A model generated the notes under the pieces. That model worked only from the letters and a program-made list of their open reading frames with translations. It was not told the origin of the DNA and ran no database searches. DNA of 45,718 nucleotides, from the NCBI GenBank assembly GCA_028285245.1, contig JANQPY010000030.1, positions 1 through 45,718 on the forward strand, read 5' to 3'. The translations under genes and the position numbers were made by a program. The DNA comes from Gammaproteobacteria bacterium. Its GTDB lineage: Bacteria; Pseudomonadota; Gammaproteobacteria; Steroidobacterales; GCA-2729495. Each line of letters starts with the position of its first letter. Positions within the stretch are counted from its first letter, which is position 1. This document shows positions 27,252 through 36,779 of the stretch, one piece after another.

Positions 27252-27818
27252 ATGGCGACGTACAACACTAATGAGTTTCGCGCTGGTCTCAAGATTCTCA
27301 TCGACGGCGATCCTTGCCAGATCGTCGAGAACCAGTTTGTAAAGCCGGGCAAAGGTCAGGCCTTCAACCGGGTCAAGATTCGCAATCTGAAGACGGGCCG
27401 CGTTGTCGATCGTACCTACAAGTCGGGTGAATCTGTCGAGGCCGCAGACGTTGTCGAAGTCGAGTTGCAGTATCTATACAGCGACGGTGAGTTGTGGCAC
27501 TTCATGGACCAGCAGAGCTTCGAGCAACATGCCGCGGGCCCGTCAGCCGTCGAAGACGCCCGCCAGTGGCTAAAGGAGGAAGACCGGTGCGCAGTGACGC
27601 TATTTAATGGCGAACCGCTGCTCGTGGCCGCGCCGAACTTCGTTGAGCTTAAGATTGTGCAGACTGATCCAGGGGTGCGCGGTGATACCGCCCAGGGAGG
27701 GGTAAAGCCGGCCGAGCTGGAGACGGGTGCGGTAGTGCGCGTGCCGCTGTTTATCGAAGAAGGCGAGCTTATAAAGGTGGACACGCGGTCCGGAGAGTAT
27801 GTCTCGCGCGTGAAGTAA
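27252..27818 (+). CDS. efp: Elongation factor P
   Basis: A 188-residue three-domain protein, exactly the E. coli length, that rescues ribosomes stalled at polyproline. Lys34, in [10 protein letters not shown], is the residue that receives beta-lysine, matching the presence of epmA and epmB on either side. The C-terminal motif [20 protein letters not shown] is standard. The ATG at 27252 gives [12 protein letters not shown]; the in-frame TTG three codons earlier is less likely. The stop is only six bases from the convergent end of epmA. Confidence 0.98.
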   Translation: MATYNTNEFRAGLKILIDGDPCQIVENQFVKPGKGQAFNRVKIRNLKTGRVVDRTYKSGESVEAADVVEVELQYLYSDGELWHFMDQQSFEQHAAGPSAVEDARQWLKEEDRCAVTLFNGEPLLVAAPNFVELKIVQTDPGVRGDTAQGGVKPAELETGAVVRVPLFIEEGELIKVDTRSGEYVSRVK

Positions 27819-27824
27819 TGGCGC

Positions 27825-28796
27825 TTACCACCCCTCCGCGAAGCTGACGACTTCATCCAGGCGTTTAAGGCCGAGCAGGGTTAGCAAAACCCTGTCCATA
27901 CCCACTGCTACGCCCGAGCATTCCGGTAATCCGGCCTGTAGCGCCGCCAGTAAGGCTTGGTCTACCGGTACCTCCGCAAGCCCGGCTAATTTTCTGTGTG
28001 TCCGGTCGTGTTCGAATCGCTGCGCCTGGACGTCAGCATCAGTAAGTTCCCGATAGCCGTTCGCCAGCTCGACGCCGCCAAAGAAAACCTCGAACCGCTC
28101 CGCCACGCGATCATCTTCCGGGCACAGGCGGGCGAGCGCCGCCTGGGTTGCAGGGAAGTGCGTAATGGTGATGATTGATTCCGGCTCAAGGCTCGGTACG
28201 ACCCGGTGCGAAAACAGCAGGTCCAGCAGGATGCTGCGCGAACCGGCAGACTCTCGCTCTATATTTATATCTGGCGCAGTCTGGCGCGCTGCGGCGTGGA
28301 GTTGGGCGTCGTCTGCCTCGAGCGGATTGAGTCCAACTTCTGCGGAAAACGCATCTGCGTAGTTAACCTGGCGGGTAACCAAGGTTTTGCGTGTCAGTGT
28401 CTTGGCTACCTCAGTCAGCAGCAGCACGGTTTCATGCGCCATTTGTGCCAGCGAAAATCCACGCCGATACCATTCCAGCAGCGTGAACTCGGGCAGGTGA
28501 TGTTTTCCCAGTTCGTCGGCTCTGAAGACTTTGCCTAGCTGAAAGATATCCGGGCTGCCCGCAGCCAGCAGTCGCTTCATGTAGTACTCCGGCGAGGTTT
28601 GCAGCCATCGCTGCACCTTCTGAGGGCCAACCCGCAGGCCGAGACTTGCGATGTTTGGCTCCGTGACCGTAGCTGCGCCGAGATGGGGCGTATCCACCTC
28701 AACCAGTTCGCGGGCATTGAGAAACTCGCGGGCTGAAGCGAACAGTTCTGCGCGCAGCTGCAGTGTCTCGAGGGTCGCCGAGGGCCGCCAGTTCAT
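27825..28796 (-). CDS. epmA: EF-P beta-lysine ligase EpmA (PoxA/GenX)
   Basis: A 323-residue class II lysyl-tRNA-synthetase-like enzyme lacking the anticodon-binding domain (E. coli 325 residues). It activates (R)-beta-lysine with ATP and transfers it to Lys34 of EF-P. Family segments include SPEYYMKRLLAAG near 69, FRADELGKHHLPEFTLLEWYR near 92, the ELANGYRELTDAD motif near 245 and the final Gly-rich GVAVGMDRVLL near 293. Its start overlaps the psd stop in ATGA, so psd-epmA is a two-gene operon. Confidence 0.97.
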   Translation of the reverse strand: MNWRPSATLETLQLRAELFASAREFLNARELVEVDTPHLGAATVTEPNIASLGLRVGPQKVQRWLQTSPEYYMKRLLAAGSPDIFQLGKVFRADELGKHHLPEFTLLEWYRRGFSLAQMAHETVLLLTEVAKTLTRKTLVTRQVNYADAFSAEVGLNPLEADDAQLHAAARQTAPDINIERESAGSRSILLDLLFSHRVVPSLEPESIITITHFPATQAALARLCPEDDRVAERFEVFFGGVELANGYRELTDADVQAQRFEHDRTHRKLAGLAEVPVDQALLAALQAGLPECSGVAVGMDRVLLTLLGLKRLDEVVSFAEGW

Positions 28797-29644
28797 GCTT
28801 TCGCTAGGGTGCCCACACGTTGCCCCATGCGCAGCCGGTCGCCGGGTGAGAGTGCGTTGAGCTCAAGTCCCTGAGCCGGGAATAGCACAATAACGGTTGA
28901 GCCGAGGTTGAACTGGCCCAGTTCGTCGCCGCGCGTCAACGCCGCGCCTGCTTTGCCCGGGTAACGCCACCGGCGCGCGGAGTGGCCTGTAGCCGGGCAG
29001 ACTTCGCCATGCCATGGAGTGCTAATGCTGGCTACGTTCATCGCCCCAACCATGACAGCGCAATAGACGCCGAAACTTGCGTCCAGCTCGATGACTACGC
29101 GCTCGTTCTCAGCAAAGATCCCGGGCAGCGTTGCCACGGTCGCTGAATTGACCGCCCACCGTTCGCCGGGCACGTACCGCATCTGCCGCAGGCGGCCAGT
29201 TACCGGAACGTGCACGCGATGATAGTTGTAGGGAGCAAGGTAGACACTCAGGTACCAGCCGTCGCGAAAGGTATCGCCGGCAGCGGAGTCTGCCAGCAGC
29301 TCCGCGATCGAATAATCCATGCCCTTGGCTTGCAAGAGCTTGTCTGCGCTTAGTCGCCCCGCGTTCTGGACGGTTCCGTCTACGGGGCTTACTACGGCGA
29401 GTGGGTCCGCAGGCAGCGGCCGCAAGCCGACCAGCAGCCGGCGCGTGAAGAAAGCGTTGAAGCTGGCGTAGCCTGAAGGCACTGGCTTCTGTGCTTCGCT
29501 GGTATCGACCCCGTATAGCTTGCAAAAGCCCTTGATTAAAGTGTCCTTTAGCCACACCTGCCTGACCCGACTAAGGCGATGAACAAGTCGGCCCATCAGG
29601 ACTCGTGGCAATAGTTTCTGGAAGTTCAGGAATAGTTGATTCAT
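28793..29644 (-). CDS. psd: Phosphatidylserine decarboxylase proenzyme
   Basis: A 283-residue inner-membrane enzyme that makes phosphatidylethanolamine. The autocleavage site is LGST near residue 252 (QFNLGSTVIVLF), where the Ser becomes the pyruvoyl group of the alpha chain. VSPVDGT near 87 and YNYHRVHVPVTG near 138 are conserved in the beta chain. Its length and N-terminus agree with the E. coli-type family (about 285-320). It is divergent from prmB and overlaps epmA by four bases; psd and epmA are also near neighbours in E. coli. Confidence 0.97.
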   Translation of the reverse strand: MNQLFLNFQKLLPRVLMGRLVHRLSRVRQVWLKDTLIKGFCKLYGVDTSEAQKPVPSGYASFNAFFTRRLLVGLRPLPADPLAVVSPVDGTVQNAGRLSADKLLQAKGMDYSIAELLADSAAGDTFRDGWYLSVYLAPYNYHRVHVPVTGRLRQMRYVPGERWAVNSATVATLPGIFAENERVVIELDASFGVYCAVMVGAMNVASISTPWHGEVCPATGHSARRWRYPGKAGAALTRGDELGQFNLGSTVIVLFPAQGLELNALSPGDRLRMGQRVGTLAKA

Positions 29645-29709
29645 CGGGTTGATTGACGCTGTCGACGTATACGCTGCGCGGCTGGCGGATAGTCACCAAC
29701 GTAGCAATA

Positions 29710-30639
29710 ATGCCGCCACCTGGGGTGGAACGACAGCGGAGCAGGGACTTGGACGCCAAATCCTTCAGTCATCTCACCGTTGGCTCGGCCACGCGCCGCT
29801 GTGCTGAACGCCTCGATGCGGCGGGCGTTTTCTTCGGTCATGGCACGGCCTGTCCTGAGGACGAGGCGCTCGCGCTTGTGGTAGCAGCAGTCGGGGGTGA
29901 CTTCGACGACCCCGTGCTGCTTGATCAGCGTCTAACACAAGCCGATGTGCAGCGGGTGGAAAGTTTTATGGGCCGGCGTGTTGAAGAACGGTTGCCCTTG
30001 CCTTATATCACCGGTGAGGCATGGTTCGCGGGCCGCTGCTATGCAATCGATCAACGCGCGCTAATCCCCCGGTCACCGTTCGCCGAGCTGGTGCTGACTG
30101 GTTTCTCGCCGTGGCTTGCCAGCCCGCCAAAGCGAATCCTTGACATAGGTACCGGCTGTGGCTGCATCGCTATTGCGGCGGGTCTGGCTTTCCCGGAGTC
30201 GATGGTGGTGGGCACAGATATCGAGCCTGGCCCCCTTGAGCTCGCGATGGTTAACCGTGAGCGCCACCAGATGACAGCCCGCCTGGATTTGGTGCGCGCG
30301 GATCTGGGCGCCGGGTTGGCCGGCCCGTTTGACCTGATTATCAGCAATCCGCCGTATGTCGGGTCGCACGAGGGGCCATCGCTGCCAGCGGAGTACCGGC
30401 ATGAGCCGCGGGCCGCATTGTTCTGTGGCAACGACGGCCTGGATTTACCCAGTCGTATACTTCAGGATGCCGCGCGGCTGCTTGCCCCTGACGGTCTGCT
30501 TGCGCTTGAAGTAGGTAGTGGCTGGTCGCGGCTAGAGGCCGCTCATCCGGCGCTATCGATTACCTGGGTCGAGTTGGAGCTCGGCGGTGAGGGGATCGGC
30601 CTGGTCACGGCCAGGGCCTTGGCTGAGGCATTTGATTAA
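29710..30639 (+). CDS. prmB: Ribosomal protein L3 glutamine methyltransferase PrmB
   Basis: A SAM-dependent methyltransferase of about 309 residues (E. coli 310) that methylates a glutamine of ribosomal protein L3. The SAM-binding motif is DIGTGCGCIAIAAG near 140 and the glutamine-binding NPPYV near 208. PrmB-specific features are the N-terminal FFGHGTACPEDEALAL and the PRSPFAELV segment near 118, which separate it from HemK/PrmC. An in-frame TTG at 29653 would extend it by 19 residues; I chose ATG 29710 because it restores family length, but neither site has a convincing Shine-Dalgarno sequence. PrmB is divergent from psd and upstream of aroC, as in many gammaproteobacteria. Confidence 0.94.
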   Translation: MPPPGVERQRSRDLDAKSFSHLTVGSATRRCAERLDAAGVFFGHGTACPEDEALALVVAAVGGDFDDPVLLDQRLTQADVQRVESFMGRRVEERLPLPYITGEAWFAGRCYAIDQRALIPRSPFAELVLTGFSPWLASPPKRILDIGTGCGCIAIAAGLAFPESMVVGTDIEPGPLELAMVNRERHQMTARLDLVRADLGAGLAGPFDLIISNPPYVGSHEGPSLPAEYRHEPRAALFCGNDGLDLPSRILQDAARLLAPDGLLALEVGSGWSRLEAAHPALSITWVELELGGEGIGLVTARALAEAFD

Positions 30640-30697
30640 TGGCACAGTGCTATCTCGATAGTATCTAAAGTAAGTTCTGTAAATTACTGATTATAAA

Positions 30698-31810
30698 ATG
30701 TCTGGCAATAGTATCGGCAAGCTATTCACGGTCACGACCTTTGGCGAGAGCCACGGGCCGGCGCTGGGCTGCGTGGTTGATGGCTGCCCTCCAGGCCTGC
30801 CGTTGAGCGAGGCGGATTTGCAGCCGGACCTCGACCGCCGGCGACCCGGTACCTCAAGACACACAACCCAGCGGCGCGAGCCGGATGTCGCGCGCATCCT
30901 CTCTGGCGTTTTCGAAGGCAAGACAACGGGTACGCCTATCGGCATTCTGGTTGAGAACGTAGATCAGCGCTCCCGCGACTACACCAAAATCAAGGATGTC
31001 TTCAGGCCCGGGCACGCGGACTACACGTACCAGCAGAAGTACGGTCTCCGGGACTACCGGGGCGGGGGGCGAGCCTCCGCGCGCGAGACCGTAATGCGAG
31101 TTGCGGCGGGCGCGATTGCCAAGAAGTATCTGCGCGAACAGTCGGGCGTTGAGATTCAGGGTTGGCTGCGACAGCTGGGACCAATCACTCTGGAGTGCGC
31201 GGATTTGAGCGCCGTGTATGAGAATCCGTTTTTTTGCGCCGAGCCGGAACGTTTGCCCGAGCTGGAGGCCTACATGGACGCTTTGCGCAAGGAGGGTGAT
31301 TCGATCGGCGCGCGCATTAATCTGATGGCCAGCGGGATGCCGGTAGGACTGGGTGAACCAGTTTTTGACCGGCTGGAAGCAGATCTCGGCCATGCCATGC
31401 TGAGTATCGGTGCTGTCAAGGCGGTTGAGTTCGGCGCCGGCTTTGCGAGCGTTGCACAAAAGGGGTCCGCGCATCGTGATGAACTGACGCCAGCCGGTTT
31501 CATGTCGAACTCGGCAGGTGGAACGCTGGGTGGGATTTCGTCCGGGCAGGATTTGCTGGTGAGCATCGGCTTGAAGCCCACCTCGAGCTTGCGTCTGCCC
31601 GCTGCCACCATCGATCGTCAGGGCGAGCCGGCAGAGGTCGTTACAACCGGCCGTCATGATCCTTGCGTAGGCCTGCGGGCAACGCCGATTGCTGAGGCGA
31701 TGATGGCGATTGTGCTGATGGATCATCTGCTGCGGCAGCAGGCGCAGAACGCGGGTGCAAACTCGGAGACTCCGGTGATCCCCGCACAGGCGCCGGACGC
31801 GGTCGAGTAG
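30698..31810 (+). CDS. aroC: Chorismate synthase
   Basis: A 370-residue FMN-dependent lyase completing the shikimate pathway (EPSP to chorismate). Signatures are [15 protein letters not shown] near residue 12, [15 protein letters not shown] near 103 and the [12 protein letters not shown] segment near 124; the C-terminal [14 protein letters not shown] is also conserved. The 58-bp leader is AT-rich, contains CTATC-TC-GATAG and has no Shine-Dalgarno match before ATG 30698, unlike its neighbours. The reduced flavin cofactor links it loosely to the riboflavin cluster in this window. Confidence 0.97.
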   Translation: MSGNSIGKLFTVTTFGESHGPALGCVVDGCPPGLPLSEADLQPDLDRRRPGTSRHTTQRREPDVARILSGVFEGKTTGTPIGILVENVDQRSRDYTKIKDVFRPGHADYTYQQKYGLRDYRGGGRASARETVMRVAAGAIAKKYLREQSGVEIQGWLRQLGPITLECADLSAVYENPFFCAEPERLPELEAYMDALRKEGDSIGARINLMASGMPVGLGEPVFDRLEADLGHAMLSIGAVKAVEFGAGFASVAQKGSAHRDELTPAGFMSNSAGGTLGGISSGQDLLVSIGLKPTSSLRLPAATIDRQGEPAEVVTTGRHDPCVGLRATPIAEAMMAIVLMDHLLRQQAQNAGANSETPVIPAQAPDAVE

Positions 31811-31825
31811 CGATGCAGATATGTC

Positions 31826-32848
31826 ATGACTAAATCAGTTTCCGTCGCGGTTGTCGGCGCTACTGGCCTGGTTGGTGAGGCCCTGCTGGAAATCCTGGCT
31901 GCCCGGGACTTTCCGGTGGGTGAGCTGCATGCGCTGGCTAGTGAGCGCTCCGCTGGTAGCACCGTCATGTTTGGCGGGCGTCCGGTCGCGGTTAGCAATG
32001 TGGCGGAGTTTGACTTCAGCCGCGCCGACATCGGCCTGTTTTCGGCCGGTGGCAGCGTGTCCGCGATTCAGGCGCCTCGGGCCGGCGACGCGGGATGCAT
32101 CGTTGTCGACAACACCTCGCACTTTCGCAATGAGCCGGATGTGCCGCTGGTTGTGCCGGAGGTGAACAGCGAGGCCATAGCCGGCTACCCGTCCCGCAAC
32201 ATCATTGCCAACCCTAACTGTTCAACTATTCAGCTTGTGGTGGCGCTCAAGCCAATTCACGATGCCGTCGGCATTGACCGTATTAACGTCGCCACTTATC
32301 AGTCAGTGTCGGGTGCGGGTCGATCGGGGATCAGTGCGCTTGCAGACCAAACCGCGCAGTTGCTCAACGGCCGACCGCTGGAGCTGCCTGAGGCCGAGAA
32401 ACAGATCGCTTTCAACGCCTTGCCGCACATCGACAGTTTCGAGCCCAATGGCTACACCCGTGAAGAGATGAAAATGGTCTGGGAGACTCGCAAGATTCTC
32501 GATGACGACAGCATCCAGGTAAATCCGACGGCGGTCCGGGTGCCGGTATTTTATGGTCACTCCGAGGCGGTGCACATTGAGACCCGCGATAAACTGACCA
32601 GCGATCAGGCGCGTGAACTCTTGTGCGCGGCGCCCGGCGTGCAGGTACTGGATGCGAGAGAAAGCGGCGGCTATCCGACCGCGGTGACCGAGGGCGCGGG
32701 CCATGACGCGGTGTATGTCGGCAGAATCCGGGAAGACATCTCCCATGAGCGGGGCCTGAGCCTGTGGGTGGTGTCTGACAACGTTCGTAAGGGCGCGGCG
32801 TTGAACAGTGTTCAAATCGCCGAGATATTGGTGCGCGATTACATATAG
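31826..32848 (+). CDS. asd: Aspartate-semialdehyde dehydrogenase
   Basis: A 340-residue NADPH-dependent enzyme converting aspartyl phosphate to aspartate semialdehyde for lysine, threonine, methionine and diaminopimelate. The Rossmann motif GATGLVGEALLE is near residue 11, the catalytic Cys lies in NPNCSTIQ near 131, and SGAGRSGI near 163 plus the VPVFYGHSEAVHIET segment near 240 complete the family pattern. In Pseudomonas asd also lies immediately upstream of fimV. The gap of 15 bp after aroC suggests co-transcription. Confidence 0.96.
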   Translation: MTKSVSVAVVGATGLVGEALLEILAARDFPVGELHALASERSAGSTVMFGGRPVAVSNVAEFDFSRADIGLFSAGGSVSAIQAPRAGDAGCIVVDNTSHFRNEPDVPLVVPEVNSEAIAGYPSRNIIANPNCSTIQLVVALKPIHDAVGIDRINVATYQSVSGAGRSGISALADQTAQLLNGRPLELPEAEKQIAFNALPHIDSFEPNGYTREEMKMVWETRKILDDDSIQVNPTAVRVPVFYGHSEAVHIETRDKLTSDQARELLCAAPGVQVLDARESGGYPTAVTEGAGHDAVYVGRIREDISHERGLSLWVVSDNVRKGAALNSVQIAEILVRDYI

Positions 32849-32856
32849 GCTATATT
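32828..32856 (+). promoter_or_regulatory. Candidate fimV promoter
   Basis: TTGGTG (32828-32833), 17 bp, TATATT (32851-32856), overlapping the 3' end of asd and placing the start of transcription near 32863, about 90 bp before the fimV start. The -35 match is partial. Confidence 0.4.
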
Positions 32857-32951
32857 CCCCACACTACCGACGGGTTGCCGGCGATTCTTTGTGCGCTTTT
32901 AAGCCGACGCGGCCACGGATGGCATGGGTATCCACTATGCGGGGGAACATG

Positions 32952-35876
32952 ATGCCGCGAATCCTTATTGCATTCAGCCTGCTCGTGGCTGGATTCCTGC
33001 CACTCTCCTCGCTGGCGCTGGGGCTGGGTGAAATTAACCTGAAATCGGCCTTGAATCAGCCGTTTCTCGCTGAAATACCGGTGACATCGGATTCCGCCGA
33101 TGAGCTGGATGATCTAAAGATCTCGCTGGCATCGGCGGATACCTTTGAGCGCTACGGTCTGCTCTTACCGCAGTTCCTGACCGACTTTGAGTTCGATATC
33201 GTGCAGGTCGCTGGCGGCAGCGCTGTGCGGGTGTCTTCTGCAGATGCGGTGATTGAGCCGTTTGTGACCATGTTGCTCGATGTGCGTTGGCCGCAGGGCA
33301 GGCTACTGCGCGAGTACACTGTTTTACTGGATCCACCCGTTTTTGAAAGCCAGCCGGTCCGACCGCCCGCACCCGTTGTGTCGGCGCCGGAGCGCACACC
33401 GGTTGCCAGCCCGGCACCCGCACAGCGTCAGCCCTCGCCAAGCCCCACGCCGCGGCCTGCTCCGGCCGCACTGTCGGGTGGCAGCTATGGCCCCGTCGCG
33501 CGTAACGACACGTTATGGGCCATCGCACAGCGTGTGCGTCCGGATGACAGCATCGATGTAAATCAAATGATGCTCGCTATCTTCCGTTCCAATCCGCAGG
33601 CATTCGCCGGCAACATCAATCGGTTGCAGGCTGGTGCAATTCTCACTGTCCCAGACGCGAGTGAGGCCCGTGCGTTAACCACCGGTCAGGCGATGTCAGA
33701 GGTTCGCCGGCAAAACGCGGCCTGGTCAGGAACGTCGTCTGAGCCTGCTTCGTCTGCCCGGCTAAGGTTGGTGCCGCCGGCAGATGACTCGAGCGGCCAG
33801 CCAGAGCCGGTGTCGCCGACGTCTCCAGAAACAGCCGCCGATGACTCTGCTGCAGCTGATGCAAGGGTTGGTGAACTGGAAGCGCGACTGGCCGAGCGGG
33901 ATCGCTTGCTCGAACTGAAAGACGCGGAGCTGGCGAAGCTGCAGGAACAGCTGGACGCGATGCAGCGGGCTGGCGAGGCACCACTGGAGCCGCCGGTCGG
34001 TTCGGGGGTCAGTGGCGAAACAGCACCGCCGACCGAGCCGTCTGCGGATGAAGATCTGTCTGCTGCAGATGCTGGCAGCGAGGCACCCGCTGCAGACCCT
34101 GGCGCGACGGGAGACGCTGAATCGGGAACACTTCAGGCTGAAGCCGAGGTATCACCTCCCGCGGCGACGGTCACGACGACGGCGACCACGGAGTCACCGT
34201 CCCTGGTGAATCGTCTGCTCGGTTTGTTTGGGAATCTTTGGGTCTGGCTTGGCATCGCCGCGGCGATGGTGGTCGCGCTGCTGGTTGCGCGTAACCGCCG
34301 GCAGACCGAGCCGGCCACTGGCGATTGGGACCAGATGCTTGACACGGACGTGCGAGAGGCAACTGGAGACACCTCGCGCATTGAGCCACCCGGACGCGCC
34401 GACGAGACGTTCGTCGTTGAGGAGTCACCGGCGCAAAGCACGGATCAGTTCGAGGGGCAGGAGGGGACCGCCGAGATTGACCGATCCGGCGACCAGGAGC
34501 TGCCTCTGGAACGCACGCTGAGCAGCGACTCAGCCCTTGATCTTGATCAGGCAGACCCGATTGCAGAAGCCGAGTTTCATATGGCCTATGGGCTCTATGA
34601 TCAGGCAGCTGATTTGCTCGTGGCCGCTCTGGAAGCCGAGCCCGGGCGCACGGATCTCCGCCGCAAGCTGATCGACGTTTACTTTGTCTGGGAGAACAAG
34701 GGTGGCTTCCTCAAGGAAGCTCAGGCACTACACGATCAGGTTGGCGACGACGACGGCGACTGGAACAAGGTCCTCATTATGGGGCGGCAGCTGTGCCCCG
34801 ATGAGGATTTATTCGCTGGCACACCCAGCACCGTCGGGTCGGGCGACGAACTGATCGATATGGATTTCTCCGTCGAGGATGACGAGTCGGGCGGCGAGGT
34901 CGATCTGGCCCTCGGGGATAGCGAGGACGGTGACCTGGATCTTGATTTGTCAGCGATCCGTGAGGTGCCTGCCGACGGCCTGGACTTCGATCTGGGTGAT
35001 GCCACGAACGATGACAGCGATTTGTCGCCCACTGCTCATGAAGAGAGCGCTGAAGGGCCGACGATGGAGACGCCAACTATCGAGGCAGCCGGCCTGGATT
35101 CTCCAACGGTCGAGTCACCGACCATAGAGTCACCTATGTCCGAATCCACAATGGAGACGCCGACCATTGAGTCGCCTGCCGTGGATATTGACTCGCTGCC
35201 CAAGGAGGCGAGTGACGAGACTGCATCGCTCGATCTGGATGAACTTGGATTGGATCTGTCTGATCTTGACTCGGAGAACGCTGAAGACAGCGATGATGCG
35301 GACATCGCCGACGACGATGAGACGCTGCTGGCACCGGACCTGGATGACGACGCGTTGCTGGGCAAACTCGACGCGACGGCCGAGGTGCCTGGCATAGGCA
35401 TAGGCGATGACTCAGCCCGTGTCGATGTCGATGCAACCGGGGAAATGCTTAAGCCGGACGAAGACCTGCTGTCCGGTGTGGCAGAAGATGAATCCTCTGA
35501 CAGCGGTGACACCGTTGAGCAGCCTCGTGCAGACACCGATGACACGGCTGAGCAGCCTGGTCCGGATGCTGCGCCGATGGATGATGTTACCGAGGAGTTG
35601 CTGGCCGGTACGCCTGATCTTGGTGCCGTGGACCTGGATATTGGTGAGGCGCCGCAGCCCGAAGACAGCCCGACGGGAACGATGGGTTCATCGGGCGAGC
35701 AACGCACCGATAGTCCGACCATGACTGAGGTTGGCACCAAGCTGGACTTGGCCCGCGCATACATTGACATGGGTGATCCCGACGGTGCGCGCAGCATTCT
35801 CGATGAGGTTGTTGAAGAAGGCGACGAAGGCCAGCGTCAGGAAGCCCGCCAGATGCTGGATCAGCTGCAGGACTAG
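32952..35876 (+). CDS. fimV: FimV/HubP-family polar hub protein
   Basis: A protein of about 974 residues (P. aeruginosa FimV 919). Signal peptide at about 1-23; the mature protein begins near GLGEINLKSALNQPF. The periplasmic part contains the FimV N-terminal domain (about 23-135), a Pro-rich linker and a LysM domain (about 175-233). A short coiled coil (about 300-341) precedes the membrane helix (about 424-446). The cytoplasmic part is extremely acidic and repetitive and ends with the FimV C-terminal domain (about 928-973, LDLARAYIDMGDPDGARSIL). FimV/HubP proteins organise cell poles and promote type IV pilus function through cAMP and pilus proteins. I chose ATG 32952, six bases after GGGGG; ATGs at 32937 and 32949 are alternatives. 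asd upstream and truA downstream match the Pseudomonas order. Confidence 0.93.
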   Translation: MPRILIAFSLLVAGFLPLSSLALGLGEINLKSALNQPFLAEIPVTSDSADELDDLKISLASADTFERYGLLLPQFLTDFEFDIVQVAGGSAVRVSSADAVIEPFVTMLLDVRWPQGRLLREYTVLLDPPVFESQPVRPPAPVVSAPERTPVASPAPAQRQPSPSPTPRPAPAALSGGSYGPVARNDTLWAIAQRVRPDDSIDVNQMMLAIFRSNPQAFAGNINRLQAGAILTVPDASEARALTTGQAMSEVRRQNAAWSGTSSEPASSARLRLVPPADDSSGQPEPVSPTSPETAADDSAAADARVGELEARLAERDRLLELKDAELAKLQEQLDAMQRAGEAPLEPPVGSGVSGETAPPTEPSADEDLSAADAGSEAPAADPGATGDAESGTLQAEAEVSPPAATVTTTATTESPSLVNRLLGLFGNLWVWLGIAAAMVVALLVARNRRQTEPATGDWDQMLDTDVREATGDTSRIEPPGRADETFVVEESPAQSTDQFEGQEGTAEIDRSGDQELPLERTLSSDSALDLDQADPIAEAEFHMAYGLYDQAADLLVAALEAEPGRTDLRRKLIDVYFVWENKGGFLKEAQALHDQVGDDDGDWNKVLIMGRQLCPDEDLFAGTPSTVGSGDELIDMDFSVEDDESGGEVDLALGDSEDGDLDLDLSAIREVPADGLDFDLGDATNDDSDLSPTAHEESAEGPTMETPTIEAAGLDSPTVESPTIESPMSESTMETPTIESPAVDIDSLPKEASDETASLDLDELGLDLSDLDSENAEDSDDADIADDDETLLAPDLDDDALLGKLDATAEVPGIGIGDDSARVDVDATGEMLKPDEDLLSGVAEDESSDSGDTVEQPRADTDDTAEQPGPDAAPMDDVTEELLAGTPDLGAVDLDIGEAPQPEDSPTGTMGSSGEQRTDSPTMTEVGTKLDLARAYIDMGDPDGARSILDEVVEEGDEGQRQEARQMLDQLQD
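35058..35180 (+). repeat. Degenerate PT(M/I)E(T/S)-type repeat inside fimV
   Basis: The cytoplasmic region of FimV contains about seven imperfect copies of a short Pro-Thr/Ser-x-Glu unit (PTMET, PTIEA, PTVES, PTIES, PMSES, PTIES). The DNA repeats are similarly degenerate (CCGAC.ATNGAGNC). Low-complexity acidic linkers are usual in FimV/HubP and vary in length between strains. Confidence 0.7.
35508..35573 (+). repeat. 33-bp tandem duplication inside fimV
   Basis: Two copies of a unit encoding DT(V/A)EQPxxDxD lie 33 bp apart (starts 35508 and 35541), giving an in-frame 11-residue tandem duplication of the acidic tail. Confidence 0.6.
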
Positions 35877-35920
35877 AACCGCACTCAGCTGGCTCCGGGA
35901 AGCCGCGCGCGGTGACTGAG

Positions 35921-36715
35921 ATGCCGTATCGTGTGGCGTTGGGTATTGAGTATGACGGGACTCAATACCACGGTTGGCAGATGCAACCGCATGCGGCAAG
36001 CATCCAGGCCGCCCTCAACTCAGCGCTTGGGGAGGTTGCCCACGAGGCTGTTCACTGCATCGCAGCCGGCCGAACTGATACTGGTGTGCATGCCAGCGGC
36101 CAGGTCGTGCATTTCGACACGAGTGCGCGCCGCTCAAAGCGCGAGTGGCTGCGTGGTGCAAACAGTCTGCTGCCGGATGATATCTGCGTCACCTGGTGCC
36201 AGCCGGTAGACGGCGAGTTTCACGCGCGCTTCAGTGCTACCGGGCGCAGCTACGAGTACCGGATCCTGAATCGTTCTGTGCCCTCGGCGTTGTTTCGCCA
36301 TCGTTGCTGGTGGGTGCATGCGCCGCTCGACATCGACGCAATGACGGTTGCCGCTAGCGTGTTGCCCGGGCGAAAAGATTTCTCTTCTTTCCGCGCTGCC
36401 GGCTGCCAGGCGAAGACTCCCGTCCGCGAGCTGCGCAGTCTGACCATTTCGCGCGATGGCGAATTCATTGACGTACGCTGCAGTGCCGACGCGTTTCTGC
36501 ACCACATGGTGCGCAACCTGGTTGGCAGCCTTGTCGCTGTGGGCCGGGGCGACCGTTCAGCTGCCTGGCTTGAGGCCGTATTGGCAGCGCAAGACCGGAC
36601 GCGTGCCGGAATAACTGCGCCGGCCTGTGGCCTGACTCTGGCAGCCGTGAGCTATCCGCCTGGATTCGGCCTTCCGCCGACGGTTATCCCAAGCGCACGC
36701 GGCGGGTCCAGGTGA
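35921..36715 (+). CDS. truA: tRNA pseudouridine(38-40) synthase TruA
   Basis: A 264-residue enzyme that isomerises uridines 38-40 in the anticodon stem-loop of many tRNAs. The catalytic Asp is in GRTDTGVHASGQVVHF near residue 50; ALGIEYDGTQYHGWQ near the start and the C-terminal FLHHMVRNLVGSL complete the signature. ATG 35921 has GGTGA five bases upstream and is preferred to the in-frame GTG at 35912. It follows fimV by 44 bp. In Pseudomonas trpF comes next; here accD follows after 64 bp with no trpF. Confidence 0.97.
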   Translation: MPYRVALGIEYDGTQYHGWQMQPHAASIQAALNSALGEVAHEAVHCIAAGRTDTGVHASGQVVHFDTSARRSKREWLRGANSLLPDDICVTWCQPVDGEFHARFSATGRSYEYRILNRSVPSALFRHRCWWVHAPLDIDAMTVAASVLPGRKDFSSFRAAGCQAKTPVRELRSLTISRDGEFIDVRCSADAFLHHMVRNLVGSLVAVGRGDRSAAWLEAVLAAQDRTRAGITAPACGLTLAAVSYPPGFGLPPTVIPSARGGSR

Positions 36716-36779
36716 TGGACTCGCTGGCCGTTGGCTGGCGGGTGATTAAACCGGAGTCCTTGGCTATCATGAAACACCG

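Noticed and set aside
29653-29709. TTG start for prmB
   Set aside because: It would add 19 residues beyond family length; ATG at 29710 gives 309 residues, matching the family.
30854-31726. 290-codon minus-strand open frame
   Set aside because: It is wholly antisense to aroC, has no recognisable motif or ribosome binding site, and aroC is certain.
35036-35573. CRISPR-like array
   Set aside because: The repeats are in-frame, degenerate and protein-coding, with no uniform repeat-spacer structure.
35036-35797. 253-codon minus-strand Ser-rich open frame
   Set aside because: A mirror of the Asp/Glu/Ser-rich fimV tail; composition is an artefact of the repeats.
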